A stretch of DNA of 64,000 nucleotides from Alteromonas sp. MMG017 (GCF_018100795.1 NZ_JAGJDY010000008.1:124001-188000); one strand, 5' to 3'; positions 1-9,939 are shown, counted from the stretch's first letter. Numbers and translations: made by a program. Notes: generated by a model from the sequence alone, not told the origin.

Positions 1-215
1 TGATGCTAATAGGAATGGTATTTGTTTTTTCATTCTTAGCATTGTTAATCGTTGGAATTCACCTAATTGCAAAATTTTGTGAAGCATTTCCGGGCGAAAC
101 CGCACCGCAGTACGCTGCACCCCGAAGAAAAGCGGTTCAAGCTGGTGTCGATGGTAACGTTGTTGCTGCTATCACCGCTGCTGTTCATACTCATCGTCAA
201 ACCAATAAAAATTAA
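1..215 (+). CDS. oadG: Oxaloacetate decarboxylase gamma subunit, 5' end outside window
   Basis: Small subunit that anchors the Na+-translocating oxaloacetate decarboxylase at the inner membrane and helps assemble the alpha and beta subunits. The visible 70 residues have one membrane helix (about residues 2-23 from the Met at position 3), then a hydrophilic, Ala/Val-rich tail, as in OadG. Family members usually have 10-15 residues before the motif LIGMVFVF, so the Met at position 3 is probably internal and the true start lies upstream of the window. The gene ends 25 nt before oadA, whose ribosome site AGGAG lies in the gap. The call rests mainly on this context, since the subunit is poorly conserved. 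Confidence 0.85.
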   Translation, partial: MLIGMVFVFSFLALLIVGIHLIAKFCEAFPGETAPQYAAPRRKAVQAGVDGNVVAAITAAVHTHRQTNKN

Positions 216-240
216 TTAAACAAATCATTCAGGAGTTACC

Positions 241-2043
241 ATGTCTAAGCCACTGGCCTTAACCGAGCTAGTCTTGCGTGATGCCCATCAATCGCTGCTT
301 GCTACGCGTATGCGTATAGAAGATATGCTGCCTATTGCCGAAAAACTTGATAAAGCAGGTTTTTGGTCTGTTGAATCTTGGGGCGGGGCGACATTTGATT
401 CCTGTATTCGCTATTTAGGGGAAGATCCTTGGGATCGCATTCGCCAGCTTAAAGCGGCAATGCCAAACACGAAGCAACAGATGTTGTTGCGTGGTCAAAA
501 TTTATTAGGCTATCGCCATTACGCTGATGATGTAGTGACACGCTTTGTTGAGCGTGCACATGAAAACGGGGTTGATGTATTTCGTATCTTCGACGCCATG
601 AACGATATGCGTAATCTGAAAACGGCGATTAAAGCCACCGTCGACAGCGGTGCTCATGCGCAAGGTACAATCTCTTACACCGTGAGCCCAGTGCACAACC
701 TTCAGCTTTGGCTAGATATGGCCAAGCAACTTGAAGATATGGGTGTTCACTCTATTTGCGTAAAAGATATGGCGGGGCTGTTAAAGCCTTACGACTGTGA
801 AGCCCTAATTACGGGTTTGAAAGAAACCGTCAATGTGCCTATTGCTATGCAGTGTCATGCCACTACAGGGTTAAGCACGGCGACTTACCAAAAAGCCATT
901 GATGCTGGCATCGACATGCTTGATACAGCCATCTCTTCAATGAGTATGACGTATGGTCACACCGCAACTGAAACCATGGTGTCTATTGTTGAGGGCACAG
1001 AACGAGATACGGGTATGTCATTACCGGATCTCGAAGAAATCGCTGGCTACTTCCGTGGCGTGCGCAAAAAATACAGTAAATTTGAAGGTAGCTTGAAAGG
1101 GGTTGATGCCCGTATCTTACTAGCTCAAGTGCCTGGCGGCATGTTGACCAACATGGAAAGCCAGTTAAAAGAGCAAGGCGCTGAAGATAAGTTTGAAGAA
1201 GTACTAAAAGAAATTCCTCGCGTACGTGAAGATTTAGGCTTTATTCCTTTGGTTACTCCAACGTCACAAATTGTGGGTACGCAGTCTGTATTAAACGTAC
1301 TTACTGGTGAGCGTTATAAGAGCATCACCAAAGAAACGGCGGGTGTCCTTAAGGGCGAATATGGTGCTACGGCTGCACCAGTGAACAAAGAATTGCAAGA
1401 CCGTGTGCTAGATGGTGGGCAACCCATTACTTGTCGTCCGGCAGATAATATTGCGCCTGAACTAGACAGCCTTGAAACAGAGCTGACTAAGTTAGCATCA
1501 GAGAAAAGTATTACGCTATCAGATGCTAAGATTGACGATGTGCTTACCTATGCCTTGTTCCCACAAATTGGTCTGAAGTTCCTTGAGAATCGTGGCAACC
1601 CTGACGCATTTGAACCTGCGCCTGGCACTGAAGCTGATGTAGCATCAAGTGCACCAGCGGCTACGCCTGTTTCAGCTACCGGCGCACCAGCGGCATACGA
1701 TGTAAAAGTTGAAGGCAAGGTATACCATGTTGAAGTAGCAGCATCAGGGGAGTTATCTAGCATAACCCCAAGTCAGCCATCTACAGCAGCGCCAGCGGCT
1801 CAGCCGGCATCCTCATCCAGTAATGAAAGTGCACAAAGCATTAACGCACCGTTAGCCGGTAATGTGTTCAAAATACTAGTGCGTGCTGGCGATGTAGTGA
1901 ATGAAGGTGATGTGGTGATTATTTTAGAAGCCATGAAAATGGAAACTGAAATTCGCTCTGCTGTTTCCGGTACCGTTAGTGAAGTACTTGTGGGTGAAGG
2001 CGATGCCGTAGCCAGTGCTCAACCACTTATTGCGCTGGGGTAA
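241..2043 (+). CDS. oadA: Oxaloacetate decarboxylase alpha subunit (biotin carrier)
   Basis: Cytoplasmic carboxyltransferase of the Na+ pump: it moves the carboxyl group from oxaloacetate to its own biotin, giving pyruvate. The 600 residues match the family length. The N-terminal TIM-barrel carboxyltransferase has RDAHQS (13-18), the VKDMAGL segment with the likely carboxylated Lys175, and the metal-binding CHATTG (205-210). A conserved carboxyltransferase domain follows, then an Ala/Pro/Ser-rich flexible linker (about 465-530). The C-terminal biotinyl domain carries AMKMET, with the biotinylated Lys near residue 566. oadB begins 3 nt after the stop, so the two are surely cotranscribed. Confidence 0.97.
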   Translation: MSKPLALTELVLRDAHQSLLATRMRIEDMLPIAEKLDKAGFWSVESWGGATFDSCIRYLGEDPWDRIRQLKAAMPNTKQQMLLRGQNLLGYRHYADDVVTRFVERAHENGVDVFRIFDAMNDMRNLKTAIKATVDSGAHAQGTISYTVSPVHNLQLWLDMAKQLEDMGVHSICVKDMAGLLKPYDCEALITGLKETVNVPIAMQCHATTGLSTATYQKAIDAGIDMLDTAISSMSMTYGHTATETMVSIVEGTERDTGMSLPDLEEIAGYFRGVRKKYSKFEGSLKGVDARILLAQVPGGMLTNMESQLKEQGAEDKFEEVLKEIPRVREDLGFIPLVTPTSQIVGTQSVLNVLTGERYKSITKETAGVLKGEYGATAAPVNKELQDRVLDGGQPITCRPADNIAPELDSLETELTKLASEKSITLSDAKIDDVLTYALFPQIGLKFLENRGNPDAFEPAPGTEADVASSAPAATPVSATGAPAAYDVKVEGKVYHVEVAASGELSSITPSQPSTAAPAAQPASSSSNESAQSINAPLAGNVFKILVRAGDVVNEGDVVIILEAMKMETEIRSAVSGTVSEVLVGEGDAVASAQPLIALG

Positions 2044-2046
2044 TTC

Positions 2047-3177
2047 ATGGATAAGTTGATGGTGCTGTGGGACAGCACTGCACTGGCGCATTTTGAGTCA
2101 GGCCAGTTAATCATGATGGCAGTAGGTTTCCTGTTGCTATTCTTAGCGATTGTGAAAAAGTTTGAACCGCTGTTGTTAATCCCTATTGGGTTTGGTGCAT
2201 TGTTAACCAATATCCCATTAGCAGGATTTTCAGAAGCGGGAGGATTACTCCATTACATTTATGCTATCGGTATAGACACTGGGGTTTTTCCGCTGCTTAT
2301 CTTTATGGGCGTGGGCGCAATGACGGACTTCAGTGCCCTAATTGCTAATCCTAGAATGTTGTTGTTAGGAGCCGCAGCGCAGTTTGGTATTTTTGCGACC
2401 TTGTTCGGTGCTATTGCACTCAACATGATCCCTGGTTTTGAGTTCACTCTCAAAGATGCCAGCGCGATTGCTATTATTGGTGGTGCTGATGGCCCTACGG
2501 CTATCTTTCTAGCCTCTCGATTAGCGCCCGATTTATTAGGTGCAATTGCGGTAGCAGCTTATTCATACATGGCGCTGGTACCTATTATTCAGCCTCCAAT
2601 TATGAAAGCGTTAACCAGCAAAGAAGAACGCACCATAGAAATGGCGCAATTACGCCCTGTATCGCAACGTGAGAAGATTATCTTTCCACTGGCTACACTA
2701 TTCCTAACTATCTTGTTTTTGCCTTCAGCAACGCCTCTAGTGGGTATGTTTTGCTTTGGTAACTTACTGAAAGAGTGTGGTGTAGTAGATAGGCTTAGCA
2801 AAACAGCACAAAACGAGCTGATTAACATTGTTACTATTTTCTTAGGGCTAGCAGTAGGTTCAAAGCTATCTGCAGACAAATTTTTAACCGTTGAAACCTT
2901 GGGTATTCTTGGTTTAGGTGCAGTAGCGTTCGCTATTGGTACTGCAACTGGCGTGTTAATGGCTAAGTTAATGAGCCGTATGAGTGGTGGAAAGATAAAC
3001 CCACTGATTGGTGCCGCTGGTGTATCGGCAGTACCAATGGCTGCAAGGGTTGTGAATAAGGTTGGACTTGAAGCTAACCCTCATAACTTTCTACTTATGC
3101 ATGCCATGGGGCCGAATGTAGCTGGAGTACTTGGATCAGCAGTTGCCGCGGGTATCTTGCTGGCGCTAGTAGGCTAA
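2047..3177 (+). CDS. oadB: Oxaloacetate decarboxylase beta subunit (Na+ translocation)
   Basis: Integral membrane subunit that decarboxylates carboxybiotin and couples this to Na+ export. The 376 residues are mostly hydrophobic, with about nine to eleven membrane segments. The diagnostic [10 protein letters not shown] motif, with the Asp essential for Na+ and proton coupling, lies about a third of the way in. The C-terminal stretch with [18 protein letters not shown] and HAMGPNVAG is also typical of OadB/GcdB. It is the last gene of oadGAB and is followed by a strong terminator. In marine gammaproteobacteria the complex is thought to add to the sodium motive force during growth on organic acids. 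Confidence 0.96.
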   Translation: MDKLMVLWDSTALAHFESGQLIMMAVGFLLLFLAIVKKFEPLLLIPIGFGALLTNIPLAGFSEAGGLLHYIYAIGIDTGVFPLLIFMGVGAMTDFSALIANPRMLLLGAAAQFGIFATLFGAIALNMIPGFEFTLKDASAIAIIGGADGPTAIFLASRLAPDLLGAIAVAAYSYMALVPIIQPPIMKALTSKEERTIEMAQLRPVSQREKIIFPLATLFLTILFLPSATPLVGMFCFGNLLKECGVVDRLSKTAQNELINIVTIFLGLAVGSKLSADKFLTVETLGILGLGAVAFAIGTATGVLMAKLMSRMSGGKINPLIGAAGVSAVPMAARVVNKVGLEANPHNFLLMHAMGPNVAGVLGSAVAAGILLALVG

Positions 3178-3242
3178 TACGTTAGCCAATTTATTTAATT
3201 GGCGACAGGGCGAGGAGTAGTAAACTCGCTTATATAAAAAGC

Positions 3243-3280
3243 AAAATGCGGCCTCTTCACTAGGCCGCATTTTTTGTTTT
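3243..3280 (+). terminator. Rho-independent terminator after oadGAB, probably bidirectional
   Basis: A perfect 12-bp stem (3243-3254 with 3262-3273) around the 7-nt loop CTTCACT is followed by a T-rich run. On the minus strand a T-rich tract also follows, so it can serve the convergent sap operon that ends at 3423. Confidence 0.9.
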
Positions 3281-3422
3281 TGCATAAAGCACAATGTAAA
3301 AAGCGTTATAAAAAATGACGTCAGAATCGCTGCATAAGGTAACGTCAAAATCGTTTCAAGGGTAGCTTCAAATCAATTACCAAGCACCTTTAAATTACCA
3401 AGCATCTTTAAATTAATCTTAG

Positions 3423-4229
3423 CTAACTGATAGTATTGCTCGTAATTAACGACTGGTAGGCCAAAATAAGCTTTTTAGTAATCGTATGCTCCGGCCAACG
3501 AAAAATCGTTTCGGTTTTTCCTTCTTCTACAATATTGCCATTTTCCATCACAATAACCCGATCGGCGATATGTCGAACTATTCCCAAGTTATGGCTAATG
3601 AAAATAAACGCCAACCCCATTTCTTGTTGTAGCTTCAAAATAAGATTTACCGTTTGAGAGCGTATTGACGGATCAAGAGCCGCAAACGGTTCATCAGCAA
3701 TAAGTACTTTCGGTTTTAATATTATGGCGCGAGCGAGGGATACACGCTGCTGTTGGCCATCAGATAACATATGACGATAGAAATAATAATGCTCGCGTAA
3801 CAAGCCCACTTTTGTCAGCATTTCTTCAATAAGAGATTTACGTTCCGCTTCCGTTAAATCTGTATTTAAGCGAAGGGGTTCGTCGAGTACTTTTCCTACT
3901 GGCACAGAAGGGTTCATCGACTCACTACTGTGTTGCAATATCATGCGAATGTCATGGGTGCGTTTTTGCTGATTGTTGTGCTGGTTATATTTCGCTAAAT
4001 ATTTGTGGCTATTAAGCTCAATAACCCCTTCATCAGCAGGAATAGCGCCTACCAGTAATTTAGCTAACAATGATTTACCTGCGCGGTTTTCACCAATAAT
4101 CGCAATGGTTTCACCACGCTGCACAGTCAGATCGATAGGCCCCAATTCAAATATTTCCGGCTTCTTTAGCCAACGTTTCTTATCGTTATGCCTAAACGTT
4201 AATCCATCTACCTGCATAATGTCTGTCAT
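3423..4229 (-). CDS. sapF: Peptide ABC transporter ATP-binding protein SapF
   Basis: Second nucleotide-binding subunit of the SapABCDF importer, a family tied to resistance to antimicrobial peptides and to peptide, putrescine or haem uptake in enterobacteria. Its 268 residues match the E. coli protein. Visible motifs are Walker A GENRAGKS (46-53), signature LSDGQQQR (155-162), Walker B with catalytic Glu VLIADE (175-180) and a switch His in FISHN. Walker A has RA where GS is usual. This subunit keeps a complete ATPase site, unlike SapD. Its start overlaps the end of sapD by 4 nt (ATGA), implying translational coupling. Confidence 0.92.
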   Translation of the reverse strand: MTDIMQVDGLTFRHNDKKRWLKKPEIFELGPIDLTVQRGETIAIIGENRAGKSLLAKLLVGAIPADEGVIELNSHKYLAKYNQHNNQQKRTHDIRMILQHSSESMNPSVPVGKVLDEPLRLNTDLTEAERKSLIEEMLTKVGLLREHYYFYRHMLSDGQQQRVSLARAIILKPKVLIADEPFAALDPSIRSQTVNLILKLQQEMGLAFIFISHNLGIVRHIADRVIVMENGNIVEEGKTETIFRWPEHTITKKLILAYQSLITSNTIS

Positions 4230-5221
4230 AACTTCTCCATATGCAGCGGGTAGTGGCAGTTATAGGTATGGTCGTGAATATGCCTTACCGCAGGTCTGGA
4301 AACACAGGCACGTTGTGCGCGAGGGCAGCGTGGGCCTAACCGGCACCCAATAGGTAAATGCTGCAACGTAGGAATAGAGCCACCTAATGTCGGCAATTGT
4401 GATTTTGGTGGTAAATCTTTTCTGAAGCTTGGTGCGCTGTCCAACAATGCTTTGGTGTACGGGTGAAGCGGGCGTTTTTTAATATGCTTCATTTTACCCG
4501 ATTCTACTGTTTGTCCCGCGTAAAGTACCGTCATAGAGTGCGACATACTGGCAATAGCCAACAAGTCATGGCTTACAAATAAAATACTTAACGAACGGGT
4601 TTGGTTTAAACGGGTAAATAACTTAAGGATCTGCGTTTTAGTGGTTGGTTCCATCCCACGGGTGGGATCATCTGCAATTAACAGTTTCGGCTGAGACACC
4701 AAGGCCATGGCTATCATGAACTTTTGGCCTATATCGCTTGGAATTTGGTGAGGATAAGCATTTAAATAATGCCTGTGCTGCTTTATTCCCACCTTGTGTA
4801 CTGTACTGATGGCGATGCGTTTTCTGTGCTGTGCCCGTTGCCAAAACCAGTAACCTTCTACAAACTCGTCGGGAATACTTTCTTCAAGCTGCTCACCTAA
4901 AGTGGCAGAAGGGTCTAAGCTGGTTTGTGGGTTTTGAAATACCACGGCAATGTCTCGGCGCATCACTTCACGGCGCTGATATTTTGACATGCTTAGTAAA
5001 TTTTCGCCTTTCCAGCTCATGCGATCTGCGGTCATTCTCCACTGCGAGGGCAGGGCACCACAAATAGCAGATACAATTAAACTTTTTCCCGAACCAGATT
5101 CACCTACAAGGGCTCGTATTTCACCTGTATTAACGGTTAAGTTAACCTTATCTAACGCCTTAATGGTGGTGTCGCCAGCGACCATTTCTAGGGTTAAATT
5201 TTTAATATCTAGCATAGGCAT
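4226..5221 (-). CDS. sapD: Peptide ABC transporter ATP-binding protein SapD with a degenerate site
   Basis: Partner ATPase of SapF, 331 residues (E. coli about 330). Walker A GESGSGKS is at 40-47. The expected LSGGQ signature is replaced by IPSDIGQK (160-167), and Walker B LLIAD (180-184) is followed by Asp185 where a catalytic Glu is normal. The C-terminal oligopeptide-transporter domain has the Cys-containing segment GCRLGPRCPRAQRAC, typical of Opp/Dpp ATPases, which in some relatives binds an iron-sulfur cluster. The weak site suggests an asymmetric heterodimer in which SapF does most hydrolysis. That is an inference. It lies 1 nt after sapC. Confidence 0.92.
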   Translation of the reverse strand: MPMLDIKNLTLEMVAGDTTIKALDKVNLTVNTGEIRALVGESGSGKSLIVSAICGALPSQWRMTADRMSWKGENLLSMSKYQRREVMRRDIAVVFQNPQTSLDPSATLGEQLEESIPDEFVEGYWFWQRAQHRKRIAISTVHKVGIKQHRHYLNAYPHQIPSDIGQKFMIAMALVSQPKLLIADDPTRGMEPTTKTQILKLFTRLNQTRSLSILFVSHDLLAIASMSHSMTVLYAGQTVESGKMKHIKKRPLHPYTKALLDSAPSFRKDLPPKSQLPTLGGSIPTLQHLPIGCRLGPRCPRAQRACVSRPAVRHIHDHTYNCHYPLHMEKL

Positions 5222-5222
5222 G

Positions 5223-6116
5223 TTAGTGGCTCACTCTTTTTCTGAGTGCAGAACGTAGGCCGTCCCCCACAATATTTATCGACAACACCAATAAGAAAAT
5301 AGCAATGCCAGGCAATGCTACATTCCAAGGTGCTAGGTAGGCCACATCAAGACCATCGCCCAAAATAGCCCCAAGTTCAGCGAGTGGTGATTGTGCACCT
5401 AAATTCAAAAAGCCTAATGCAGACACATCAATCACCGCAATCGATAATGCCACAGTACCTTGCACCACAAGCATTTCTGTCATGTTAGGAAGAATAGAGT
5501 GCACGAACAATTGCCATCTATTTGCGCCGTCTAATTTCGACGCCATAATATATTCTTTTTTCATTTCAGCTCGCACAAAGGTGCGTGTACGGTGAACAAA
5601 TTGTGGAATGAGCGCAAGGGTAATAGCCCACATACTATTCACCAACCCTGTTCCAAGAATCGCCACGATAATAATAGCAATCAACAGGGTTGGAATAGCC
5701 ATTAAAGCGTCCAGTAAGTGGTTCACAATACTTGAACGCACGCCCCGCAACATGCCTGCAAATGTACCTATGCTTACGCCAATCAGCATGGCTAGCACTA
5801 CCATTAGAAATCCCGATCCTAACGTAGTGCGACAGCCGTAAATAATACGAGAGAAAACATCTCGGCCGAGGGGATCGGTGCCAAATAAATGGGTTATTGA
5901 GCCGCTGCTTTCCCAACTTGGGGGAATAAGTAACGCATCGATATTCTGTTCCGCAGGGTTGTAGGGCGACACCACCGGTGCGAACAGCGAAAAGATGATA
6001 AAGAAGCCAAGCAAAATAAGACCAACAATGGCAATGTGGCTGCCACGGAAAGCTGCCCAAGTGCGTTGCCAGGGAGATGGATGAAACTCCTCTTCGTATA
6101 AACTAAACTGTGGCAC
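5223..6116 (-). CDS. sapC: Peptide ABC transporter permease SapC
   Basis: Inner-membrane permease, 297 residues (E. coli 296). It has the OppC-type layout: a cytoplasmic N-terminus beginning MPQFSLYEEE, a first membrane helix at about 28-50, a periplasmic segment with FGTDPLGRDVFSR, and five further helices. The inner-membrane-complex signature for the ATPase contact lies near EYIMASKLDGANRWQLF. It overlaps the 3' end of sapB by 14 nt, consistent with coupled translation of the two permeases. Confidence 0.93.
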   Translation of the reverse strand: MPQFSLYEEEFHPSPWQRTWAAFRGSHIAIVGLILLGFFIIFSLFAPVVSPYNPAEQNIDALLIPPSWESSGSITHLFGTDPLGRDVFSRIIYGCRTTLGSGFLMVVLAMLIGVSIGTFAGMLRGVRSSIVNHLLDALMAIPTLLIAIIIVAILGTGLVNSMWAITLALIPQFVHRTRTFVRAEMKKEYIMASKLDGANRWQLFVHSILPNMTEMLVVQGTVALSIAVIDVSALGFLNLGAQSPLAELGAILGDGLDVAYLAPWNVALPGIAIFLLVLSINIVGDGLRSALRKRVSH

Positions 6117-7134
6117 GTTCGTACTTTTCTCGGCTAGGATCGATAATGCGATTAAACAAGTCGACCATAATAGTTAACGTAATAACGAGGGTTGATACCG
6201 CCAACATTCCTACTCGAAGCGCAGGGAAGTCTCGTTGATAAATTGCTTGAATTAACCAGCTACCAATCCCAGGCCATGAAAATAAGGTTTCTACTATCAT
6301 GGCATTGGTGATGAGCGTGGTAATTTGGATTGCCATTAAAGGCAAAATAGGCAGCAACGCGTTACGTAATACATGCCTAAAGAAAATCTGCCATTCAGAT
6401 ACACCTCTAGAGCGCGCAGCCACAATATACGGGCGGTGAATAACATCAATAACCGAGCGACGCGTAATTCGCACCATTGAAGCGGTTGTTATTGCCCCAA
6501 TTGCCAGCGTAGGCAATGCAAGGTGTGAAATAGCATCACGGTAGGCTAACCCATGGTCAATACCCTCTGCCAGCATAATATCAATAAGCACGAAGCCGGT
6601 AACCGGTTCAATATCGAACAATAAACTAATCCGACCCGACAAAGGCGCAATATCAAGGTGTAAGCTAAAAAACAGAATTAGAATAAGTGCCAACCAGAAA
6701 ACAGGAAACGAATAGGTGGTAATGCTTAAAGCATTAATGGTGTGGTCGGTAGTAGAGTAACTTTTCAGCCCTGCGTAATATCCCAATGGGATGCCAATGA
6801 AAAGCGCCATCAGCATCGCATAAGTGCTTAGCTCGATAGTGGCGGGCATGGCGATGCCAATTTCTTCTCGAAGGGGCAATCCTGACGCTAGGCTGTAACC
6901 CCAATCACCTTGTAGTAACGACGATAAATAGTAAAAAAACTGTACAATATAGGGTTGGTCTAGGCGAAATTGGCGCATAAGCGCCTCACGCTGAATCTCA
7001 TTCTGCGGCACAATGCCGGTAAGGTTTTCTAGTACATCACCGGGAAACAGATACACCAGCGAGAATGACATGGCGGTTAATACCAAAAGGGTTAAGATAA
7101 ATAACACACCGTATCGCGATAATATTTGAATCAC
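6103..7134 (-). CDS. sapB: Peptide ABC transporter permease SapB
   Basis: Second permease subunit, 343 residues, slightly longer than the E. coli protein (about 321). It has the OppB/DppB topology: an N-terminal helix at about 10-30, a periplasmic stretch with FRLDQPYIVQFFYYL, then five helices. The ATPase-contact motif is RPYIVAARSRGVSEWQIFFRH in the last cytoplasmic loop. Its first codons overlap the end of sapA by 4 nt, so the operon is tightly packed. Confidence 0.93.
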   Translation of the reverse strand: MIQILSRYGVLFILTLLVLTAMSFSLVYLFPGDVLENLTGIVPQNEIQREALMRQFRLDQPYIVQFFYYLSSLLQGDWGYSLASGLPLREEIGIAMPATIELSTYAMLMALFIGIPLGYYAGLKSYSTTDHTINALSITTYSFPVFWLALILILFFSLHLDIAPLSGRISLLFDIEPVTGFVLIDIMLAEGIDHGLAYRDAISHLALPTLAIGAITTASMVRITRRSVIDVIHRPYIVAARSRGVSEWQIFFRHVLRNALLPILPLMAIQITTLITNAMIVETLFSWPGIGSWLIQAIYQRDFPALRVGMLAVSTLVITLTIMVDLFNRIIDPSREKYERATV

Positions 7135-8753
7135 AGTGATTTACCTACTCCGCCAAATCTAACGCCGCCAAAGGGGTTAATTGTCATGCCCTCAAGTTCA
7201 TTTCTATAGGCTTGATAACGAAAGGCGTGGGCAATAGGCACCAATGGCAATCGTTCGTAAAGCAGTCTATTGACTTGCTGATAGATTAAGCGCCTGGCTT
7301 CAAGGTCTTCTGTCTGTAAGGCTTTATCTAAAAGTTCGTCATAATCGCTATCACACCACATGGCGCGATTAGTGCCAGAGGGAATAGCGCCACAACTAAG
7401 TAATGGTCGATAAAAGTTATCAGGGTCGCCATTGTCTGCAGACCAGCCTATTAGAACTGAGTCGTGTAGCCCTTCTTGCAAGTGACGTCTAAACGTTGCC
7501 CAGTCGTAACTAACAATTGTGGCGGTAACGCCCACTTCACGTAAATATCGTTGAATAAGCTCTGCCATCTTAGCGGCATTAGGATTATAAGCACGTTCAA
7601 TGGGCATAGCCCATATGGTCATAGTAAACCCAGGCTCCACGCCCGCATTTTCAAGTAGCTTTCTCGCTAGCACAGGATTGTAAGCCGTATCATCTGCATC
7701 ATTTTGAAAGGCCCAGCTAGCGGCGGGTAGCAGTGTTTTTGCGCGGGTAGCACTGTCGAAGTAGACCGCTTCTAATAAGGTGTTTTTGTCGATAGCCGCG
7801 GCTAGAGCACGCCTAACATCAGGGTTGTCGAAGGGAGGGCGCTGGGTATTAAATGCCCAAAAGCCTACATTCAAACCTGGCTTTTCAGCCAGTAATAAAT
7901 CGTCGCGGGAACGGATAATTTCTAATTCCGTTTGGGCAGGAAAAGCCGTAGCGTCACATTCACCAGTCATTAATTTAGCCAAACGCAACGAGCTCTTCGG
8001 CGTGATGTCATAAATTAAGCGTTCAGCATTATCTTGCTCGCCCCAATAGGTTTGGTGACGCTGGTAGCGAATATAGTGATCTTTACGGTAGTTTTCGAAT
8101 TTGAATGGGCCTGTACCAATAGGGTATTGGTCCATTCGATTGGGCAAGCCTTGTTGTAACAACGCTTCACCGTACTCTTGTGACAACATCACCGAAAAGT
8201 CAGTAGCTAAGTTAGCTAAAAAAGAACTGTCTCGACGTTTTAAATTTATCTCTACTCGGTATCCGTTTAACCGCTCAACTGAAGCGATATTTTGAGCAAG
8301 CCCCAAACTTTCAAAATACGGGTAACGGCCGCCAGACACGTAATGGTATGGGTGCGAGGTAAGTCGCCATCTATCAATACTAAAAATGACATCATCAGCA
8401 TTGAAATTTCGGCTAGGGGTGAAATAGCTGGTGGTATGAAACTCTACGTCTTTTCTCAGTTGAAAAGTGTAGGTTAAGCCGTCATCAGACACTAACCAGC
8501 TACTGGCCACACTAGGTATAATACGGCCAGAATCTGGATCGAAATCTAGCAATCTGTCATACAATTGATGCGATGACGCATCGGTTGTGGTGCTAGACGT
8601 ATCTAACTGAGGGTTAAAGGTAACGGGGTTGCTTTCAGAGCAATACACTAAACCGCTATTATAAAATGCATGTTCATCTTGTTTTGAACAGGCAGCTACC
8701 AGCATTACCATAACAACAGTAAAGGCAGCATAAAAAAGCGGTTTTACGGGCAT
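7131..8753 (-). CDS. sapA: Peptide ABC transporter substrate-binding lipoprotein SapA
   Basis: Solute-binding protein of the SapABCDF importer, 540 residues, SBP_bac_5 (OppA/DppA-like) family. The N-terminus (about 1-22) has Lys4, a hydrophobic stretch and the lipobox VAAC ending at Cys22, so it is probably anchored as a lipoprotein rather than soluble. The body has the family signatures YDRLLDFDPDSG, a YPIGTGPFKF segment and RRALAAAIDKN. Its ribosome site GGAG lies inside the last codons of pspF, and only 4 nt separate the two genes. This is strong evidence that sapABCDF can be read from the pspF promoter. Confidence 0.93.
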   Translation of the reverse strand: MPVKPLFYAAFTVVMVMLVAACSKQDEHAFYNSGLVYCSESNPVTFNPQLDTSSTTTDASSHQLYDRLLDFDPDSGRIIPSVASSWLVSDDGLTYTFQLRKDVEFHTTSYFTPSRNFNADDVIFSIDRWRLTSHPYHYVSGGRYPYFESLGLAQNIASVERLNGYRVEINLKRRDSSFLANLATDFSVMLSQEYGEALLQQGLPNRMDQYPIGTGPFKFENYRKDHYIRYQRHQTYWGEQDNAERLIYDITPKSSLRLAKLMTGECDATAFPAQTELEIIRSRDDLLLAEKPGLNVGFWAFNTQRPPFDNPDVRRALAAAIDKNTLLEAVYFDSATRAKTLLPAASWAFQNDADDTAYNPVLARKLLENAGVEPGFTMTIWAMPIERAYNPNAAKMAELIQRYLREVGVTATIVSYDWATFRRHLQEGLHDSVLIGWSADNGDPDNFYRPLLSCGAIPSGTNRAMWCDSDYDELLDKALQTEDLEARRLIYQQVNRLLYERLPLVPIAHAFRYQAYRNELEGMTINPFGGVRFGGVGKSL

Positions 8754-8757
8754 TTAG

Positions 8758-9939
8758 TTAGCACTCCATCGATTCAGGTGAAGAGTCTAACAGGTTGTAT
8801 TTTTTTAGATAACCTCGAAGTTGATGATAAGTGAGACTAAGTTTCTCAGCAGTCTTTTTCTGGTTGAATTGGCTGTCGGATAACGCTTGCTTAATCATAT
8901 CAATTTCGTATTGCTGAGAGCGGTCTTTTAAATCAATTGGGTATTCTACCGTATCGGGCTTTAACGAGGGTAACACCGCCGAGGGTGAATTCGCAGCAGC
9001 TTCACTATTGTTGGCGTTATTTTTAGCGATGTTCTCTACATTGGCCGCTACTGTATTGGACGGCATTGTATTGGAAGCTAACGTCGACTCGGCTTCAGAC
9101 GTACTCGAGGTTCTGTCGTTTGTTTTAATACGAGAGGTGGGTCTAAATAAAGATTCAAACGGGTCTAGAACAATATCGTGTACGGGCAAATGTGGGTTGT
9201 TCGTTCTATAAACCGCACGTTCAACCACGTTTTTAAGCTCTCGAATATTCCCTGGCCAATCGTAATCAAGCAAGGTGCGTTTTGCTTTTTCAGTAAAGCC
9301 GCTAAAAAGCTCCATTTCCATTTCTCTTGCCATGCTAATGGCAAAGTTCTCAGCAAGCATCATGATATCATCACGTCGCTCTCTTAAAGGAGGGATGGTA
9401 ATAACATCGAAAGCGAGCCTGTCGAGTAAGTCAGCACGAAATTCGCCCGCGTCAGCCAATGCAGGTAAATCTTCATTTGTAGCCGCTACCAAGCGTACAT
9501 CGGTTTTAACGGTTTTATTACCGCCTACCCGTTCAAATTCGCCGTATTCCACTACCCGCAATAACTTTTCTTGGATTAAACCAGACGTGTTCGCCAGCTC
9601 ATCAAGAAACAAGGTGCCATTGTGGGCAATCTCAAAACGTCCTTCTCGGCGTTTTGCTGCGCCAGTAAATGCGCCTGCTTCATAACCAAATAACTCACTT
9701 TCCAATAAGCTTTCGTTAAGTGCGGCACAATTGAGTTTGACGTAATTTTGATCCCAGCGCTTAGACAGAAAGTGTAAACGTGCTGCAATAAGCTCTTTAC
9801 CGGTTCCGCGCTCACCAATAACCAATACGGGTTTATCTAGTGGTGCTATTTGTGAAATTTGCTCAAGCACTTCTAAAAAACTATTCGCTTGGCCTAGCAA
9901 ATTATCCTGCTGACGATACCTACTCATTAAATCCCTCAA
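8758..9939 (-). CDS. pspF: Phage-shock transcriptional activator PspF (sigma-54 enhancer-binding protein)
   Basis: AAA+ activator of the psp operon, held inactive by PspA. It has no N-terminal receiver domain, as expected for PspF. Motifs: Walker A GERGTGKE (42-49), sigma-54-contacting GAFTGA (89-94), Walker B TLFLDE (109-114), and a C-terminal Fis-type helix-turn-helix at about 346-383. At 393 residues it is longer than E. coli PspF (325). The excess is a Ser/Asn/Ala-rich linker (about 268-338) between the ATPase and DNA-binding domains. It is divergent from pspA, with the shared control region at 9940-10126, and heads the apparent pspF-sap operon. Confidence 0.94.
   Translation of the reverse strand: MRDLMSRYRQQDNLLGQANSFLEVLEQISQIAPLDKPVLVIGERGTGKELIAARLHFLSKRWDQNYVKLNCAALNESLLESELFGYEAGAFTGAAKRREGRFEIAHNGTLFLDELANTSGLIQEKLLRVVEYGEFERVGGNKTVKTDVRLVAATNEDLPALADAGEFRADLLDRLAFDVITIPPLRERRDDIMMLAENFAISMAREMEMELFSGFTEKAKRTLLDYDWPGNIRELKNVVERAVYRTNNPHLPVHDIVLDPFESLFRPTSRIKTNDRTSSTSEAESTLASNTMPSNTVAANVENIAKNNANNSEAAANSPSAVLPSLKPDTVEYPIDLKDRSQQYEIDMIKQALSDSQFNQKKTAEKLSLTYHQLRGYLKKYNLLDSSPESMEC

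Noticed and set aside
3166-3348. 60-codon minus-strand frame after oadB
   Set aside because: Runs through the bidirectional terminator; no ribosome site or homology.
3375-3412. Short direct repeat AATTACCAAGCA-(C/T)CTTTAA
   Set aside because: Only two imperfect copies in the 3' region of the sap operon; no evidence of CRISPR, IS or regulatory role.
5635-6060. 141-codon minus-strand frame inside sapC
   Set aside because: Out of frame with the clear SapC permease; composition is Cys/Arg/His-rich nonsense with no domain.
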